From NCBI RefSeq assembly GCF_029893355.1, contig NZ_JARZAI010000010.1, positions 186,001 through 250,000 of the forward strand: a stretch of DNA of 64,000 nt, in the 5' to 3' direction. The first letter of the stretch is position 1. Each line of letters opens with the position of its first letter. The position numbers were made by a program, and so were the translations under genes. Source of the stretch: Kitasatospora sp. MAA4 (lineage in GTDB: Bacteria; Actinomycetota; Actinomycetes; Streptomycetales; Streptomycetaceae). This document shows, in pieces, positions 9,001 through 21,420 of the stretch. The notes beneath the pieces are model-generated. The model was not told where the DNA came from, searched no databases, and saw only the letters and a list, made by a program, of their open reading frames with translations.

Positions 9001-11920
9001 GGTGGCGCAGCGCGTCCAGGGCTCGTTCGGGGCCGCCTCGGCGGATCGGGCGTAGCAGCTGACCGTCCGATCGCCGCTCGCGTCGGGTGCGCCCACCCAG
9101 ACCTGGAGGACGGGGTCCTCGCCCTCGGTGAGCGGCAGCGGCTCGGCGAGGGTGAACTCCGTCACCCGGCCGCAGCCGACCTGGTCACCGGCGGCGACGG
9201 CGAGCTCCAGGAAGCCGGTGGCGGGGAAGAGCAGGGTGCCGGACACCCGGTGGTCGAGCAGCCACGGGTGCACCCGGGTGGAGAGCCGGCTGGTGAAGAG
9301 CAGCCCGTCGGAGTCGGCCAGCGGAACGGCGGCGCCGAGCAGCGGGTGCTCGGCCGGGACCAGGCCCGCCGAACCGACGTCGCCCGAGAGCGCCGCCGGG
9401 CGCGGCCAGTAGCGTTCGTGCTGGAAGGCGTAGGTGGGCAGGTCGACCCGGCGGGCTCCGGTGCCGGCGAACGCCTGGGTCCAGTCGATCCGCACACCCG
9501 CGACGTGCAGCTGCGCGAGGCCGGTGAGCAGCGCGGCCTCCTCCGGGCGGCCCCTGCGCAGGGCCGGGGCGGCGACGGCGTCCTCGTCCGCGACCAGCGC
9601 GGTCAGCACGCTGTCGGGGCCCAGCTCCAGGAACGCCGCGGCGCCGCGCGAGCGCAGGGTGGCGACGCCGTCGGCGAAGCGGACGGCCTCGCGGACGTGC
9701 CGGACCCAGTACTCCGGGGTCGAGACCAGCTCCGAAGTCGCGCTCCCGCCGGTGAGGTTGGAGATCAGCGGGATGGTCGGGGCGGCGAAGGAGAGCCCGT
9801 TCAGGACCTCGCGGAAGTCGGCCAGCATCGGGTCCATCAGCGGGGAGTGGAAGGCGTGCGAGACCCGCAGACGAGTGCTCCTGCGGTCCGCGAAGTGCGC
9901 GCGGACCTCCTCGACGCCCTGCTCGGTGCCGGAGATGACCACGGAGGACGGGCCGTTCACCGCCGCGATGGAGACGAACTCTCCGAGCAACGGGAGGACT
10001 TCGTCCTCAGTGGCCTCGACGGCCAGCATCGCGCCTCCGGCGGGAAGGGCCTGCATCATGCGGCCGCGCGCGGCCACCAGGGCGCAGGCGTCGGCCAGCG
10101 AGAGGACGCCTGCCACGTGCGCGGCGGCGACCTCGCCGATTGAGTGACCGGCCACGAAGTCCGGTCGGACACCGAAGGATTCGAGCAGCCGGAACAGCGC
10201 GACCTCGATCGCGAACAGCCCGGCCTGCGCGAAGTCCGTGCGATTGAGCACTTCTTCGTCCGCGCCCCAGACCACCGCGCGGACGGGCAGGTCGAACTGC
10301 GCGCAGACCGCGTCGAAGGCCTCCGCGAACACCGCGAAGCGCCCGTACAACTCCCTACCCATGCCCAGGCGTTGCGATCCCTGGCCGGAGAAGAGCAGTG
10401 CCAGCGGGCGATCGGCGGCCACTCCGCGGGCGATCTCGGTGCCGTCCAGCAGCACCGCGCGGTGCCCGAAGTCCGTCCGTGCCGCCAGGGAGTAGCCCAC
10501 GTCCAGCGGCGAGGCATCGGTGAGTGCGGTGATCCGCTCCAGCTGGGCGTCCAGGGCGGCCTCGGAGGTGCCCGAGACGATCTGCGGCGCCGGCACACCC
10601 GGCAGGGCGAGCGGCTCGACCGGCGGGGCGGGCGGGGCCTGCTCGATGATCGTGTGGGCGTTGGTGCCGCTGATCCCGAAGGACGACACGCCCGCGCGCC
10701 AGGGCCGGTCCACCTCGGGCCAGGGCCTGGCCTCGGTGAGCAGGTCCACCGCGCCGGCCGTCCAGTCCACATGGGTGGACGGCTGGTCGATGTGCAGCGA
10801 CTTGGGCAGCACGCCGTGCCGCATCGAGAGCACGGTCTTGATGATCCCGGCGACCCCGGCGGCGGCCTGGGTGTGGCCGATGTTTGACTTCAACGAGCCG
10901 AGCAACAGCGGGCGTTCGCGGTTCTGGCCGTAGGTGGCGAGCAGCGCCTGGGCCTCGATCGGGTCGCCCAGCGAGGTGCCGGTGCCGTGGCCCTCCACGA
11001 CGTCCACCTCGGCGGCGGACAGGCCGGCGCTGGCGAGCGCCTGGCGGATCACCCGCTGCTGGGACGGGCCGTTGGGGGCGGTGATGCCGTTGGAGGCGCC
11101 GTCCTGGTTGACCGCCGAGCCGCGGACCAGGGCCAGCACCTGGTGCCCGTTGCGCCGGGCGTCGCTGAGCCGTTCCAGCACCAGGACGCCCACCCCCTCG
11201 GACCAGTTGGTACCGTCGGCGGAGTCCGCGTAGGCCTTGCAACGGCCGTCCGAGGCAAGCCCGTTCTGGACGGTGAAGCCGGCGAAGCTGACCGGCGTGG
11301 TCATCACGGTCACGCCGCCCGCCAGCGCGAGCGAGCACTCGCCGTTGCGCAGCGACTGGGTGGCCCAGTGCAGAGCGACCAGCGAGGAGGAGCAGGCGGT
11401 GTCGACCGTGACGGCCGGGCCCTCCAGACCGAAGGTGTAGGAGATCCGGCCGGACAGCACGCTGGTGGCCAGTCCCGTGCCGGCGTGGCCGCCGATGTCC
11501 TCGCGGGAGTTCATCATCAGCGTGGCGTAGTCCAGACCGTTGGTCCCGACGAAGACGCCGGTCCGACTGCCCTCCAACTGCCCGGGGGCGATGCCCGCGT
11601 GCTCGAAGGCCTCCCATGAGGTTTCGAGCAGCAGGCGCTGCTGCGGGTCCATCGCCAGCGCCTCGCGCGGCGAGATCCCGAAGAAGCCGGCATCGAAGTC
11701 GGCGACGCCGGGGACGAAGCCGCCCTCCAGGGTGGTGCTGCGGCCGCGGCCGTCGCGGTCGCCGGCGAGCAGCGTGCGCAGGTCCCAGCCGCGGTCCTCG
11801 GGGAAGCCCGCGATCCCGTCCCGGCCGGCGGCCACCAGCTGCCACAGCTCCTCCGGGGAGCGCACGCCGCCCGGCAGGCGGCAGGCCATGCCGACGATGG
11901 CGATCGGGTCGTCGGCGGGC
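6007..11920 (-). other. Module M11 + TE: KS-AT(malonyl)-DH(impaired)-KR(B)-ACP-TE
   Basis: The DH keeps its catalytic His ([10 protein letters not shown]) but the partner Asp in the LLDAALH-type motif is Gly (LLGAALHA), so dehydration is unlikely. The KR is intact and B-type ([11 protein letters not shown], Ser and Tyr in GQGNYAAAN). The ACP serine is in GFDSL. Predicted result: hydroxyl at C3. Confidence 0.85.
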
Positions 11921-14900
11921 TGGGCCGCAATGGTGGGCTCGTGCTGCTGGTCCTGCTCGTCCAGGAGTTCGGCGAGCAGGTGCTCGGCCAGGACGGTGGA
12001 GGTCGGGTAGTCGAAGACGGTGGTGGCCGACAGCCGCAGGCCGGTCGCCAGCTTCAGGCGGCCGGGCAGCTCGATCGCGGTGAGCGAGTCGAAGCCGAGG
12101 TCGCGGAACTTGCGGTCCGGCGCGATGGCCGACCGGTCGGCGTAGCCGAGGACAGCCGCGACGTGGGTACGCACCAGGTCGGTGAGCAGCGCCAGGCGCT
12201 CGGCCCCGGACAGGGCGCGCAGCCGCTGCCCGAGCTCGGAGGCGGCCGAGGCGACCTCGCGGCGCGCCGCGTCGGCGTGCGCGATCGCCTCCCGGGCGGC
12301 GGGCAACTCCTTGAGCAGCGGGTTGCCGCGCAGGCCGACCAGGGTGTCGAGCAGCTGCGGCTGCAGCAGGTCGAGCAGCACCAGCGCGGGCGCCGTCCGG
12401 GTGACGGCCTGCCGCAGGGCGGCGACGGCCAGCTCCGGGTGGATCACCGGGATCGCGGTGCGGCGCGGCGTGTCGGACTCCTCGGCCAGTGTGTCCGCCG
12501 CGTCGTCGCCCAGCCAGGCACCCCAGGCCACCGCGGTGGCAGGCAGGCCCTGCGTACGCCGGCGCTGGGCGAGGGCGTCCAGGACGGCGTTCGCGGCGGC
12601 GACGTTCGCCCGGCCGGGGCTGCCGACCGCGCCGGCCACCGAGGAGAACAGGACGAAGGCGTCCAGCTCCTGATGCTGCGTCAGTTCGTCCAGGTGCAGG
12701 GCGGCGGTGACCTTGGCGCGGTGTACGGCGGCGAAGCGCTCGGGCGTCAGGTCGTCCAGCACGCCGTCGTCGATCAGGCCCGCCGCGTGCACGACGGCCG
12801 ACAGCGGCCGGTGCGCTGGGACACCCGCGAGCACGGCGGCCAGCTGCTCGCGGTCGGCCGTGTCGCAGGCGACCACGGTCACCTCGGCACCCGAGGCGCG
12901 CAGCTCGTCGGCGAGCTCCATGGCGCCGGGCGCCTGCGGGCCGCGCCGGCTGACCAGCAGCAGGTGGTCGGCACCGGCGCCGGCCAGCCAGCGGGCCAGG
13001 TGGGCGCCGCGGCCGCCGGTGCCGCCGGTGATCAGGACCGTGCCGCGCGGCTCCCAGCCGGCGTCGGGCGAGCCGGTCGGCGCGGGCAGCAGGCGACGTC
13101 CGTAGAGGCCGGAGGGCCGCACCGCGACCTGGTCCTCGCCGTCCAGACCCGCCAGCACGCCGGCCAGGCGCTGCACCGCGCGCTGATCCATGATCGGCGG
13201 CAGGTCGACCAGACCGCCCCACAGCTGCGGGTACTCCAGTGCCGCGACCCGGCCCAGGCCCCAGACCCCGGCCTGCGCCAGGGCCGTCAGCGGCTCGGTC
13301 CGGTCGACCGCGACCGCGCCGCGCGTGACGCACCAGAGCGGTGCGGTGATCTCGGTGTCGCGCAGCGCCTGGAGCAGGGCGGCGGTCGCCGTGACGGGCG
13401 CGGAGGTGGAGTCAGTTGCGAGCAGGGACAGGACGCCCGTGAACGGGGTTCCGGTGGTGGGGAGTTGCCGCAGCAGCGCGGCGAGCGCCGTGCGCTCGGC
13501 CGCCTCGACGTTCAGGCAGAGCGCGTCGGGGCCGACCGCCTTGAGCACGGCCGCCGTCCACTCCTCGTCGGCGCTGCGGGCCGGGGCGACGACCAGCCAC
13601 GGACCGCTGGTCGGTCGAGCGGCCGAGGCGCCGGAGAGAAGCTTCCAGGACGCGTGGAAGCGCAGCGCGTCCAGCTGCGACTGGTCACGGCGGTGCCGGC
13701 GCCAGGACGACAGGGCGGGCAGCACCGCGCCCAGCGCGTCGGTGTCGACGTCCAGATCGGCAGCGAGGCTGTGCAGGTCCTCGCCGTCCACCGCGGCCCA
13801 GAACTGCGCGTCGAGTGGGTCCTCGGCCCTGGCGGCTCCCCGATCGGGGGCGGGGTTGGTCTCGGGCCAGTAGCGTTCGTGCTGGAAGGCGTAGGTGGGC
13901 AGGTCGACCCGGCGGGCTCCGGTGCCGGCGAACGCCTGGGTCCAGTCGATCGGCACGCCCGCGACGTGCAGCTGCGCGAGGCCGGTGAGCAGCGCGGCCT
14001 CCTCCGGGCGGCCCCTGCGCAGGGCGGGGGCGGCAAGGGCGCCGTCGACCAGCGCGGACAGGATGCCGTCCGGGCCCAGCTCCAGGAACGCCGAGACGCC
14101 CTCGGCGGTGAGCGCGTCAAGGCCGTCGGCGAAGCGGACGGCCTCGCGGACGTGCCGCACCCAGTACTCCGGCGTGGACACCAGCTCCGGCGACGCGACG
14201 GCACCGGTCACGTTCGACACCAGCGGGATGCGCGGCGCCTCGAAGGACAGGCCCGCGACGACGGCGTGGAAGTCCTCCAGCATCGGGGCCATCAGAGGGG
14301 AGTGGAAGGCGTGCGAGACGCGCAGGCGGGTGCTCCTGCCGAAGTGCGCGCAGACCTCCTCGACGGCGTCCTCGGTGCCGGAGATCACCACGGACGACGG
14401 GCCGTTCACCGCTGCTATCGACACGAACTCACCCAGCAGCGGCAGGACTTCTTCCTCCGTCGCCCGCAACGCGACCATCGCACCACCGGCGGGCAGCGCC
14501 TGCATCAGGCGGCCGCGCGCCGCGACCAGCGCACAGGCGTCCGGCAGCGAGAACACCCCGGCGACGTGCGCCGCCGCGATCTCACCGATCGAGTGACCGG
14601 CCACGAAGTCCGGTCGGACGCCGAAGGATTCGACCAACCGGAAGAGCGCCACCTCCACCGCGAACAGGCCGGCCTGCGCGAAGTCCGTCCGGTTCAGCAA
14701 CTCCTCGTCCGCACCCCAGACCACCTCCCGGACGGGAGCGTCGAACTGCGCGCAGACCGCGTCGAAGGCCTCCGCGAACGCCGCGAAGCGGCCGTACAAC
14801 TCCTGCCCCATGCCCAGGCGTTGCGAGCCCTGCCCGGAGAAGAGCAGCGCGAGCGGACGGTCCTCGGCGGTTCCGCGGGCGACCTCGGCGCCGTCCAGCA

Positions 14901-17900
14901 GCACCGCGCGGTGCGCGAAGTCCGTCCGTCCCGCCAGCGAGTAACCCACGTCGAGCGGCGAGGCATCGGCGAGCGCGGTGATCCGCTCCAGCTGGGCGTC
15001 CAGCGCCGCGTCGGACTTGCCGGACACCACCCACGGCACCACCGGCGCCTCGGTCTGCGCAGCCGGCTCGACCGGCGGAGCCGACGGCGCTTGCTCGACG
15101 ATCACGTGCGCGTTGGTCCCGCTGATCCCGAACGCCGACACCGCCGCACGGCGCGGCCGGTCGCTCTGCGGCCACTGAGCGAGCTGCGTCAGGAGTTCCA
15201 CCTCGCCCGTCGACCAGTCGACGTGCGTGGACGGCGCGTCCACGTGCAGCGTCTTCGGCAGCACGCCGTGCCGCATCGCCATGATCATCTTGATCACGCC
15301 CGCGACACCCGCCGCCGCCTGGGTGTGGCCGATGTTGGACTTCAACGAGCCCAGCAGGAGCGGACGGTCCTCCGAGCGGCCCTGGCCGTAGGTCGCGAGC
15401 AGCGCCTGTGCCTCGATCGGGTCGCCGAGCGTCGTGCCGGTGCCGTGGCCCTCGACGGCGTCCACCTCGGCGGCCGACAGGCCCGCGTTGGCCAGCGCCT
15501 GGCGGATCACCCGCTGCTGGGCCGGGCCGTTGGGAGCGGTCAGGCCGTTGGAGGCGCCGTCCTGGTTGATCGCGGAGCCCCGGACGACGGCCAGGATCTC
15601 GTGCCCGTTGCGCCGCGCGTCGCTCAGCCGCTCCAGCACCAGGACGCCGACGCCCTCCGACCAGCCGGTGCCGTCCGCCGCGTCCGCGAAGGCCTTGCAC
15701 CGCCCGTCGGTGGCCAGTCCGCCCTGGCGCGTGAAGCCCGGGAAGCCGAGCGAGGAGGACATCACGGTGACGCCGCCGGCCAGCGCCAGCGAGCACTCGC
15801 CGCTGCGCAGCGACTGGGCGGCGAGGTGCAGGGCGACCAGGGAGGAGGAGCAGGCGGTGTCGACGGTGACGGCCGGGCCCTCCAGGCCGAAGGTGTAGGA
15901 GATCCGGCCGGAGACCACGCTCGCGGCGAGACCCGTGCTGGCGTGGCCCTCGATGTCCTCGCTGGAGTTCATCACCAGCGTCAGGTAGTCCTGGCCGCCG
16001 GTGCCGACGAAGACGCCGGTCTGGCTGCCGCGCAGGGTGGCGGGGTTTATCGCCGAACGCTCGATCGCCTCCCAGGAGGTCTCCAGCAGCAGGCGCTGCT
16101 GCGGGTCCATCGCCAGCGCCTCGCGCGGCGAGATCCCGAAGAAACCGGCGTCGAACTCCGCCACCCCGTGCAGGAATCCGCCCCGGGCGGTGGCGCTGCG
16201 CCCGCGCGCGTCCGGCGCGCCGCCGAGCAGCACGTCCAGGTCCCAGCCGCGGTCGGTCGGGAAGTCCGCGATGCCCTCGCGGCCTTCGGAGACCAGGTCC
16301 CACAGATCCTCCGGGGACCCGATCCCGCCCGGCAGGCGGCACGCCATGCCGACGATGACGACGGGGTCGTCCGAGACCCCGGTCGCCGCCACGGGGGTGG
16401 CCGAATCGCCGTGCTCGTCCAGGAGTTGAGCGATCAGATGCTCGGCGAGGACGGTGGGAGTCGGGTAGTCGAAGACAAGGGTTGCCGGCAGGCGCAGGCC
16501 CGTGACGGCCGTCAGGCGGTTGCGCAGCTCCAGTGCGGTCAGCGAGTCGAGGCCCAGGTCGTGGAAGTCCCGCTCCGCGCCGATGCTCTGCGCCGAGGCA
16601 TGGCCCAGGACGCCCGCAGCCTCGGTGCGCACCAACTCCACCAGCAGGCGGACGCGTTCGGCGCCGCGCAGCTCGAAGAGCCGGGTCGCGAGCGCGGACG
16701 CCGTCCCCGCGCCGCCGTCGGCGGTGGCCGCCATCCGGCGACCGCCGCGAACCAACCCGCGGAACATGGTGGGGACTTCACCGCGCATCGGCGCCGCGCC
16801 CGAGGACGTGAGGCGGCCGATCGGGACCAGGTAGGCCCGGTCGACGGTCATCGCGGCGTCGAGTAGGGCCAGGCCCTGGGCGACGGTCAGCGGCGGGACG
16901 CCGGAGGCGTTGATGCGGTGCATGTCGGCGTCGGAGAGGGTGCCGGTCATGCCGGTGGCCTGCGCCCAGGCGCCCCAGGCGAGGGACTGGGCGGCCAGGC
17001 CACGAGAGCGGCGGTGCTGGGCCAGGGCGTCCAGGAAGACGTTGCCGGCGGCGTAGTTGCCCTGGCCTGCGCTGCCCATCACACCGGAGATGGAGGAGAA
17101 GAGGACGAAGGCGGAGAGGTTCAAGTGCGCGGTGAGCTCGTGCAGATGCCAGGCCGCATCCACCTTCGGCCGCAGCACACCGGAGAGGCGCTCGGGGGTA
17201 AGGGAGGTGACCACGCCGTCGTCCAGCACACCGGCCGTGTGGATCACCGCGGTGAGCGCAACCCCCGCCAACGCGCCTGCGAGCGCGGCGCGGTCCGCGA
17301 CATCGCAGGCAGTTACGGTCACCTCGGCACCCAGAGCAGCGAGCTCGACCACCAACTCCTCAGCGCCAGGCGCTTCGAGACCACGACGGCTCAGCAACAG
17401 GAGACTGCGCACGCCATGCTCGGCCACCAGATGGCGGGCCACCTCCCGGCCCAGACCACCCGTGCCACCGGTGACCAGGACTGTGCCCGACGGATCCCAG
17501 GTCGCCGCGCCCACGGAGGTGCCCAGGCGGGCCAGCCGGCCGACCAGCACCGCGCCGTCGCGCACCACTACTTGCGGCTCCCCCGCCGCCAGCACCCGCG
17601 CCCACGGCACATCCGCACCCGCCTCCGCGTCCACCAGCAGGAACCGGCCCGGGTTCTCCGACTGCGCCGACCGCACCAGACCCCACACCGCCGCAGCAGC
17701 CAAATCCTCACCCGACACCGCGCCACGCGTCACGAACACCAGACGCGAACCCGCGAACCGCTCCTCCGCCAACCACTCCCGCACCAGACCCAACACCCGC
17801 GCGGTGGTCACGTGCACCGCGCCCGGCACGTCCTCGGCAGAGCCTGAGATCGGGACCACCACCAACGCCGCGTCACCCGACACCTCCGCCAACGAGACGG

Positions 17901-20900
17901 CATCGGCGCCGAGCACCACCCTGCTCGGCACCTCGACCGCTGAACGGCCCCCGGCGGCCGGCACCCACTCCAGCGTCAGCAACCCGTCCAGGCCGGCACC
18001 GGCAGTGGCGACGAGCGAGGTGGGCGGTGCCGAGAAGGCGACCGACTCAGCGGAGAGCACGGGCGCGCCTTCGACGTCGACCACCGCGAGGGACACCGAG
18101 TCCACGCCGGTCCTCACCAGCCGCGCCCGCACCACCGACGCGCCCGCCGCGTGCAGCGACACCCCGCGCCACGAGGACGGGAGCAGCTCCAGCCCCACGA
18201 CGCCGGCCGCCCCCAGCACCGAGGCCAGCAGCGCAGGGTGCAAGCCGAAGCGACCGGCGTCACCCGTCAGCTCAGCCTCGACGAAGACCTCGTCCCCCCG
18301 CCGCCACACCGACCGCACCCCCGGCAGCCCGTCAGCGTCCAGCACCACCGCACCGCGGGGCGGCCACACCGACGCGTCGAACTCCGCCACCCGCTCACCC
18401 GCCACCAACACACCCGACGCATGCTCAACCCACGGACCGTCCACCACCCCCGCCCCACGCGAGAACAGGCTCACCGCGCGAGCACCCGAGGCCTCGGGAG
18501 CGCCCACCCACACCTGCACCGCCACCGCGCCGTCCTCGGACAGCACCAGCGGCTCGGTCAGACTGAACTCCTCCACCCGGTCGCAGCCGACCTGGTCACC
18601 CGCGCGCACGGCCAGCTCCAGGAAACCGGCGGCCGGAAAGACCACTGCACCGTTCACCACGTGCTCGGCCAGCCACGGATGCGCGTTGAGGGAGAGCCGG
18701 CCCGTGAACAGCATGCCCTCGGACGTCGCCAGGGCGACGGTCGCGCCGAGCAGCGGGTGCTCGGCCGGGGTCAGGCCGGCGCCCGTCACGTCACCGACGT
18801 GGACGGCGGGGCGCGGCCAGTAGCGCTCGTGCTGGAACGGGTAGGTGGGCAGGTCCATGCGGCGGGCGCCGGTGCCGGCGAACACCTGCGACCAGTCCAG
18901 CCGGACGCCCGCGACGTGCAGCTGCGCGAGGCCGGTGAGCAGCTCGGTTTCCTCCGGGCGGTCCCTGCGCAGGGCGGGGGCAGCGACTGCGTCCTCGACC
19001 AGCGCGGACAGCACGCCGTCGGGGCCCAGCTCCAGGAACGCCGAGACGCCCTCACCCGTCAGTGACTCCAGGCCGTCGGCGAAGCGGACCGCCTCGCGCA
19101 CGTGGCGCACCCAGTACTCCGGCGTGCACACCAGCTCCGGCGACGCCACCGCGCCCGTCACGTTGGACACCAGCGGGATGCGCGGCGCCTCGAAGGTCAG
19201 ACCCGCGATGACGGCGCGGAAGTCCTCCAGCATCGGGTCCATCAACGGCGAGTGGAACGCGTGCGAGACCCGCAGGCGGGTGCTCTTGCCGAAGTGCGCG
19301 CAGACCTCCTCGACGGCGTCCTCGGTGCCGGAGATCACCACGGACGACGGGCCGTTCACGGCCGCTATCGACACGAACTCGCTGAGCAGCGGCAGGACTT
19401 CTTCTTCCGTCGCCCGCAACGCCACCATCGCACCACCCGCGGGCAGCGCCTGCATCAGGCGGCCGCGCGCGGCCACCAGGGCGCAGGCGTCGGCCAGCGA
19501 GAAGACGCCTGCCACGTGCGCGGCGGCGACCTCGCCGATCGAGTGACCCGCCACGAAGTCCGGCACCACGCCCCACGACTCGACCAGCCGGAAGAGCGCC
19601 ACCTCCACCGCGAACAGCCCGGTCTGCGCGAAGTCCGTCCGGTTCAGCAACTCCTCGTCCCCACCCCAGATCACTTCACGGACGGGAGCGTCGAACTGCG
19701 CGCACACCGCGTCGAACGCCTCCGCGAACACCGGGAAGCGGGCATACAACTCCCGTCCCATCCCGAGGCGTTGCGAGCCCTGCCCGGAGAAGAGCAGCGC
19801 GAGCGACCGCTCCACCGCCACTCCTCGCGCAACCTCCACACCGTCCACCAGCACCGCGCGATGCGCGAAGTCCGTACGCCCCGCCAACGAGTAACCGGCA
19901 TCCAGAGCGGGCAGCCCGGCGAGCTGCGACAGCTGCGCATCCAGCGCCGCCTCCGACTTGCCCGACACCACCCACGGCACCACGCCAGCGGCGCGCGAGG
20001 GCTCCTCGGGCTCGACCGGCGGTGCCTGCTCGATGATGGTGTGCGCGTTGGTCCCGCTGATCCCGAACGCCGAGACCGCCGCACGGCGCGGGTGGCCCGT
20101 CTCCGGCCACTCGACTACCTCGGTGACGAGCCTGACCTCGCCAGCCGACCAGTCGACGTGCGTGGACGGCGCGTCCACGTGCAGCGTGCGCGGCAGCACA
20201 CCGTGCCGCATCGCCAGCACCATCTTGATCACACCCGCAACACCCGCCGCCGCCTGCGTGTGCCCGATGTTCGACTTCACCGAGCCGAGCCACAAAGGGT
20301 GTTGACGCTCCTGCCCATACGTGGCGAGCAGCGCCTGCGCCTCGATCGGGTCACCCAGCGGCGTCCCCGTCCCATGCCCCTCCACCGCGTCCACCTCAGC
20401 AGCCGACAGACCCGCGCTCGCCAACGCCTGCCGGATCACCCGCTGCTGCGACGGACCGTTCGGCGCCGTCAGCCCATTGGACGCGCCGTCCTGGTTCACC
20501 GCCGACCCGCGCACCACCGCCAACACCTCATGCCCATTGCGCCGCGCATCGCTCAACCGCTCCAACACCAGGACGCCGACGCCCTCCGACCACCCCGTGC
20601 CGTCCGCCGCATCCGCAAACGCCTTGCACCGCCCGTCCGTTGCCAGCCCGCCCTGCCGGCTGAAGCCGGAGAAGGCCATCGGCGTGGACAGCACCGTCAC
20701 ACCGCCCGCCAGCGCCATCGAGCACTCCCCCGCGCGCAGCGAGTGCGCGGCCACGTGCAGGGCCACCAGGGACGACGAACACGCCGTGTCCAGGGTGACG
20801 GCCGGACCCTCCAGGCCGAGCGCGTAGGAGACCCGCCCGGAGAGCACGCTCGCGGTGAGGCCCGTGGTCGCGTGGCCCTCCATGTCCTCGTCCGAGTTCA

Positions 20901-21384
20901 TCACCACGCCGACGTAGTCGACGCCGGCCGTGCCGACGAAGACGCCGGTCCGGCTGCCCCGCAGCGACACCGGGTCGATCCCGGCCCGCTCGAACGCCTC
21001 CCAGGAGGTTTCGAGCAGCAGCCGCTGCTGCGGGTCCATCGCCAGCGCCTCGCGCGGCGAGATCCCGAAGAACCCCGCGTCGAACGCGCTCGCGTCGACG
21101 AAGCCGCCCTCGATCGTCGCGCTGGAACCGTCCCCATGCCCCGCCAGGGCATCGAGGTTCCACCCCCGGTCGCCTGGGAAGCCGGAGACCCCGTCCCGCC
21201 CTTCGGCGAGCAGCTGCCAGAACTCCTCCGGCGAGCGCACCCCGCCCGGCAGGCGGCAGGACATGCCGACGATGGCGATCGGCTCCTGCCGGCCCGACTC
21301 GACTTCCAGCAGCCGTTGGCGAGTCTGGTGCAGGTCGGCCGTGACCCACTTGAGGTAGTCAACGAGCTTGCTGTCGTTCGACAT
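6007..21384 (-). CDS. Terminal polyene PKS subunit, three modules (M9-M11) plus thioesterase
   Basis: 5,125 residues. N-terminal docking coiled coil ([20 protein letters not shown]), then KS-AT-DH-KR-ACP (M9), KS-AT-KR-ACP (M10), KS-AT-DH-KR-ACP (M11) and a C-terminal thioesterase (about residues 4,898-5,125; GHSSGG with Ser near 4,980, later Asp in LLDT and His in ADHLSL). The thioesterase marks this as the last subunit, which cyclises and releases the macrolactone. All three ATs are malonyl type (GHSIGE, HAFHS). Both DHs and the M10 KR have lost catalytic residues, so the chain end should stay hydroxylated with one ketone. The start at 21384 gives a standard docking domain; GGAAGG lies about 11 nt upstream. 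It lies 36 nt after the previous PKS gene and ends at a strong hairpin. It corresponds in role to NysK/AmphK or FscF, but carries three modules where those carry one. Confidence 0.96.
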   Translation of the reverse strand: MSNDSKLVDYLKWVTADLHQTRQRLLEVESGRQEPIAIVGMSCRLPGGVRSPEEFWQLLAEGRDGVSGFPGDRGWNLDALAGHGDGSSATIEGGFVDASAFDAGFFGISPREALAMDPQQRLLLETSWEAFERAGIDPVSLRGSRTGVFVGTAGVDYVGVVMNSDEDMEGHATTGLTASVLSGRVSYALGLEGPAVTLDTACSSSLVALHVAAHSLRAGECSMALAGGVTVLSTPMAFSGFSRQGGLATDGRCKAFADAADGTGWSEGVGVLVLERLSDARRNGHEVLAVVRGSAVNQDGASNGLTAPNGPSQQRVIRQALASAGLSAAEVDAVEGHGTGTPLGDPIEAQALLATYGQERQHPLWLGSVKSNIGHTQAAAGVAGVIKMVLAMRHGVLPRTLHVDAPSTHVDWSAGEVRLVTEVVEWPETGHPRRAAVSAFGISGTNAHTIIEQAPPVEPEEPSRAAGVVPWVVSGKSEAALDAQLSQLAGLPALDAGYSLAGRTDFAHRAVLVDGVEVARGVAVERSLALLFSGQGSQRLGMGRELYARFPVFAEAFDAVCAQFDAPVREVIWGGDEELLNRTDFAQTGLFAVEVALFRLVESWGVVPDFVAGHSIGEVAAAHVAGVFSLADACALVAARGRLMQALPAGGAMVALRATEEEVLPLLSEFVSIAAVNGPSSVVISGTEDAVEEVCAHFGKSTRLRVSHAFHSPLMDPMLEDFRAVIAGLTFEAPRIPLVSNVTGAVASPELVCTPEYWVRHVREAVRFADGLESLTGEGVSAFLELGPDGVLSALVEDAVAAPALRRDRPEETELLTGLAQLHVAGVRLDWSQVFAGTGARRMDLPTYPFQHERYWPRPAVHVGDVTGAGLTPAEHPLLGATVALATSEGMLFTGRLSLNAHPWLAEHVVNGAVVFPAAGFLELAVRAGDQVGCDRVEEFSLTEPLVLSEDGAVAVQVWVGAPEASGARAVSLFSRGAGVVDGPWVEHASGVLVAGERVAEFDASVWPPRGAVVLDADGLPGVRSVWRRGDEVFVEAELTGDAGRFGLHPALLASVLGAAGVVGLELLPSSWRGVSLHAAGASVVRARLVRTGVDSVSLAVVDVEGAPVLSAESVAFSAPPTSLVATAGAGLDGLLTLEWVPAAGGRSAVEVPSRVVLGADAVSLAEVSGDAALVVVPISGSAEDVPGAVHVTTARVLGLVREWLAEERFAGSRLVFVTRGAVSGEDLAAAAVWGLVRSAQSENPGRFLLVDAEAGADVPWARVLAAGEPQVVVRDGAVLVGRLARLGTSVGAATWDPSGTVLVTGGTGGLGREVARHLVAEHGVRSLLLLSRRGLEAPGAEELVVELAALGAEVTVTACDVADRAALAGALAGVALTAVIHTAGVLDDGVVTSLTPERLSGVLRPKVDAAWHLHELTAHLNLSAFVLFSSISGVMGSAGQGNYAAGNVFLDALAQHRRSRGLAAQSLAWGAWAQATGMTGTLSDADMHRINASGVPPLTVAQGLALLDAAMTVDRAYLVPIGRLTSSGAAPMRGEVPTMFRGLVRGGRRMAATADGGAGTASALATRLFELRGAERVRLLVELVRTEAAGVLGHASAQSIGAERDFHDLGLDSLTALELRNRLTAVTGLRLPATLVFDYPTPTVLAEHLIAQLLDEHGDSATPVAATGVSDDPVVIVGMACRLPGGIGSPEDLWDLVSEGREGIADFPTDRGWDLDVLLGGAPDARGRSATARGGFLHGVAEFDAGFFGISPREALAMDPQQRLLLETSWEAIERSAINPATLRGSQTGVFVGTGGQDYLTLVMNSSEDIEGHASTGLAASVVSGRISYTFGLEGPAVTVDTACSSSLVALHLAAQSLRSGECSLALAGGVTVMSSSLGFPGFTRQGGLATDGRCKAFADAADGTGWSEGVGVLVLERLSDARRNGHEILAVVRGSAINQDGASNGLTAPNGPAQQRVIRQALANAGLSAAEVDAVEGHGTGTTLGDPIEAQALLATYGQGRSEDRPLLLGSLKSNIGHTQAAAGVAGVIKMIMAMRHGVLPKTLHVDAPSTHVDWSTGEVELLTQLAQWPQSDRPRRAAVSAFGISGTNAHVIVEQAPSAPPVEPAAQTEAPVVPWVVSGKSDAALDAQLERITALADASPLDVGYSLAGRTDFAHRAVLLDGAEVARGTAEDRPLALLFSGQGSQRLGMGQELYGRFAAFAEAFDAVCAQFDAPVREVVWGADEELLNRTDFAQAGLFAVEVALFRLVESFGVRPDFVAGHSIGEIAAAHVAGVFSLPDACALVAARGRLMQALPAGGAMVALRATEEEVLPLLGEFVSIAAVNGPSSVVISGTEDAVEEVCAHFGRSTRLRVSHAFHSPLMAPMLEDFHAVVAGLSFEAPRIPLVSNVTGAVASPELVSTPEYWVRHVREAVRFADGLDALTAEGVSAFLELGPDGILSALVDGALAAPALRRGRPEEAALLTGLAQLHVAGVPIDWTQAFAGTGARRVDLPTYAFQHERYWPETNPAPDRGAARAEDPLDAQFWAAVDGEDLHSLAADLDVDTDALGAVLPALSSWRRHRRDQSQLDALRFHASWKLLSGASAARPTSGPWLVVAPARSADEEWTAAVLKAVGPDALCLNVEAAERTALAALLRQLPTTGTPFTGVLSLLATDSTSAPVTATAALLQALRDTEITAPLWCVTRGAVAVDRTEPLTALAQAGVWGLGRVAALEYPQLWGGLVDLPPIMDQRAVQRLAGVLAGLDGEDQVAVRPSGLYGRRLLPAPTGSPDAGWEPRGTVLITGGTGGRGAHLARWLAGAGADHLLLVSRRGPQAPGAMELADELRASGAEVTVVACDTADREQLAAVLAGVPAHRPLSAVVHAAGLIDDGVLDDLTPERFAAVHRAKVTAALHLDELTQHQELDAFVLFSSVAGAVGSPGRANVAAANAVLDALAQRRRTQGLPATAVAWGAWLGDDAADTLAEESDTPRRTAIPVIHPELAVAALRQAVTRTAPALVLLDLLQPQLLDTLVGLRGNPLLKELPAAREAIAHADAARREVASAASELGQRLRALSGAERLALLTDLVRTHVAAVLGYADRSAIAPDRKFRDLGFDSLTAIELPGRLKLATGLRLSATTVFDYPTSTVLAEHLLAELLDEQDQQHEPTIAAQPADDPIAIVGMACRLPGGVRSPEELWQLVAAGRDGIAGFPEDRGWDLRTLLAGDRDGRGRSTTLEGGFVPGVADFDAGFFGISPREALAMDPQQRLLLETSWEAFEHAGIAPGQLEGSRTGVFVGTNGLDYATLMMNSREDIGGHAGTGLATSVLSGRISYTFGLEGPAVTVDTACSSSLVALHWATQSLRNGECSLALAGGVTVMTTPVSFAGFTVQNGLASDGRCKAYADSADGTNWSEGVGVLVLERLSDARRNGHQVLALVRGSAVNQDGASNGITAPNGPSQQRVIRQALASAGLSAAEVDVVEGHGTGTSLGDPIEAQALLATYGQNRERPLLLGSLKSNIGHTQAAAGVAGIIKTVLSMRHGVLPKSLHIDQPSTHVDWTAGAVDLLTEARPWPEVDRPWRAGVSSFGISGTNAHTIIEQAPPAPPVEPLALPGVPAPQIVSGTSEAALDAQLERITALTDASPLDVGYSLAARTDFGHRAVLLDGTEIARGVAADRPLALLFSGQGSQRLGMGRELYGRFAVFAEAFDAVCAQFDLPVRAVVWGADEEVLNRTDFAQAGLFAIEVALFRLLESFGVRPDFVAGHSIGEVAAAHVAGVLSLADACALVAARGRMMQALPAGGAMLAVEATEDEVLPLLGEFVSIAAVNGPSSVVISGTEQGVEEVRAHFADRRSTRLRVSHAFHSPLMDPMLADFREVLNGLSFAAPTIPLISNLTGGSATSELVSTPEYWVRHVREAVRFADGVATLRSRGAAAFLELGPDSVLTALVADEDAVAAPALRRGRPEEAALLTGLAQLHVAGVRIDWTQAFAGTGARRVDLPTYAFQHERYWPRPAALSGDVGSAGLVPAEHPLLGAAVPLADSDGLLFTSRLSTRVHPWLLDHRVSGTLLFPATGFLELAVAAGDQVGCGRVTEFTLAEPLPLTEGEDPVLQVWVGAPDASGDRTVSCYARSAEAAPNEPWTRCATGTLSPDAPAPQAESAPWPPAGAIAVDLDGFYRASGPGAAFQGLRAAWLHGEDVLAEVELSGEPAEDAKYFGLHPALLGAALHAAALVGVGDEELTLLPHAWQGVSLHAGGASALRVRLTRLDESAVALTAVDVEGTAVLTVRSLELRALVAGVSRRDPLFRVEWVPAAVAESPEPVRCVALGVDGFSLGSTASSLSELTSDIPDLVVVALPSTADDVPATVHAQTARVLALVQEWLAQERFAASRLVFVTRGAIRGADADLVGDLAGGAAWGLVRSANSEHPDRFALLDIEKDEDVSAALPALRAPLAAGEAQFVVREGVLRVGRLARLSNATSTAATWDTEGTVLLTGGTGALGRHLARHLVARGTRHLLLTSRRGPDAPGAAELAAELRTLGAQVTIAACDTADRQAAAALLAAVPAAHPLTAVVHTAGVLDDGIITSLTPQRLSDVLRPKVDAAWNLHELTRHLDLAAFVTFSSIAGVMGSPGQGNYAAANSFQDTLADHRRSLGLAGISLAWGPWAQDDGMTSELSDTDMRRMQSGGIPPLSVEQGLALFEAAIGRAEPLIIPLALAGGPMRPQDDVPPLFRGLVRTARRSAAGAGAVGAAESALSFTRQLVELGEQDRMRFLVDTVRSEVAVVLGHASPTDIAEDRDFYELGFDSLTAVELRNRLAAVTGLRLPATVVFDSRTPGDLAGWIRSELSAQPSLDDSGALTVAVPSGETEIDSLERLFMDALGTGKVAEAQRMLATVAALRPTFAATAELEDLPWAATLAEGARGPRLICVSAPTANAGIHQYARLAAHFRGDRDVCALPLVGFASGERLPANPEAAVRVIAESALRAADGNPFVLVGHSSGGSFAYAAAGLLESTWGIRPAGVVLLDTLSFQHNADEGVDYTGMMKLNFTRSADASPVRLTNSRLSAMGRWMVLLNQLEVQHTTAPVLLITCTKPLFPTDQTPSQPSPLVPGADIRTVDADHLSLIREDSALTAQLVEDWLQQL
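11950..16374 (-). other. Module M10: KS-AT(malonyl)-KR(inactive)-ACP
   Basis: The KR keeps a recognisable NADPH loop (TGGTGGRG) and the catalytic Ser (FSSVAG), but the catalytic Tyr is Val (GRANVAAAN; codon 12601-12603, about residue 2,928). Reduction should fail and leave a ketone, predicted C5. The ACP core is [14 protein letters not shown], where PG replaces the usual RN. Confidence 0.85.
16420..21289 (-). other. Module M9: KS-AT(malonyl)-DH(impaired)-KR(B)-ACP
   Basis: The DH has His ([10 protein letters not shown]), but Asp is replaced (LLASVLG; codon near 18223) and about 10 residues around the usual YGPxF motif are missing. The KR is intact B-type ([12 protein letters not shown]). The ACP has GLDSL. 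Predicted hydroxyl at C7. DNA is very similar to M7 and M8. Confidence 0.82.
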
Positions 21385-21420
21385 GAGGTGAAGAACCTTC
21401 CTTTGGTGACGGGAGTCGGA

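Noticed and set aside
11941..16866. Very long plus-strand open frame opposite the PKS genes (similar ones at 38279-44011, 44300-49441 and 49475-55417)
   Set aside because: Arg/Gln/His-rich translations without domains, exactly antisense to well-formed KS, AT, KR and ACP motifs; a frame effect of high GC.
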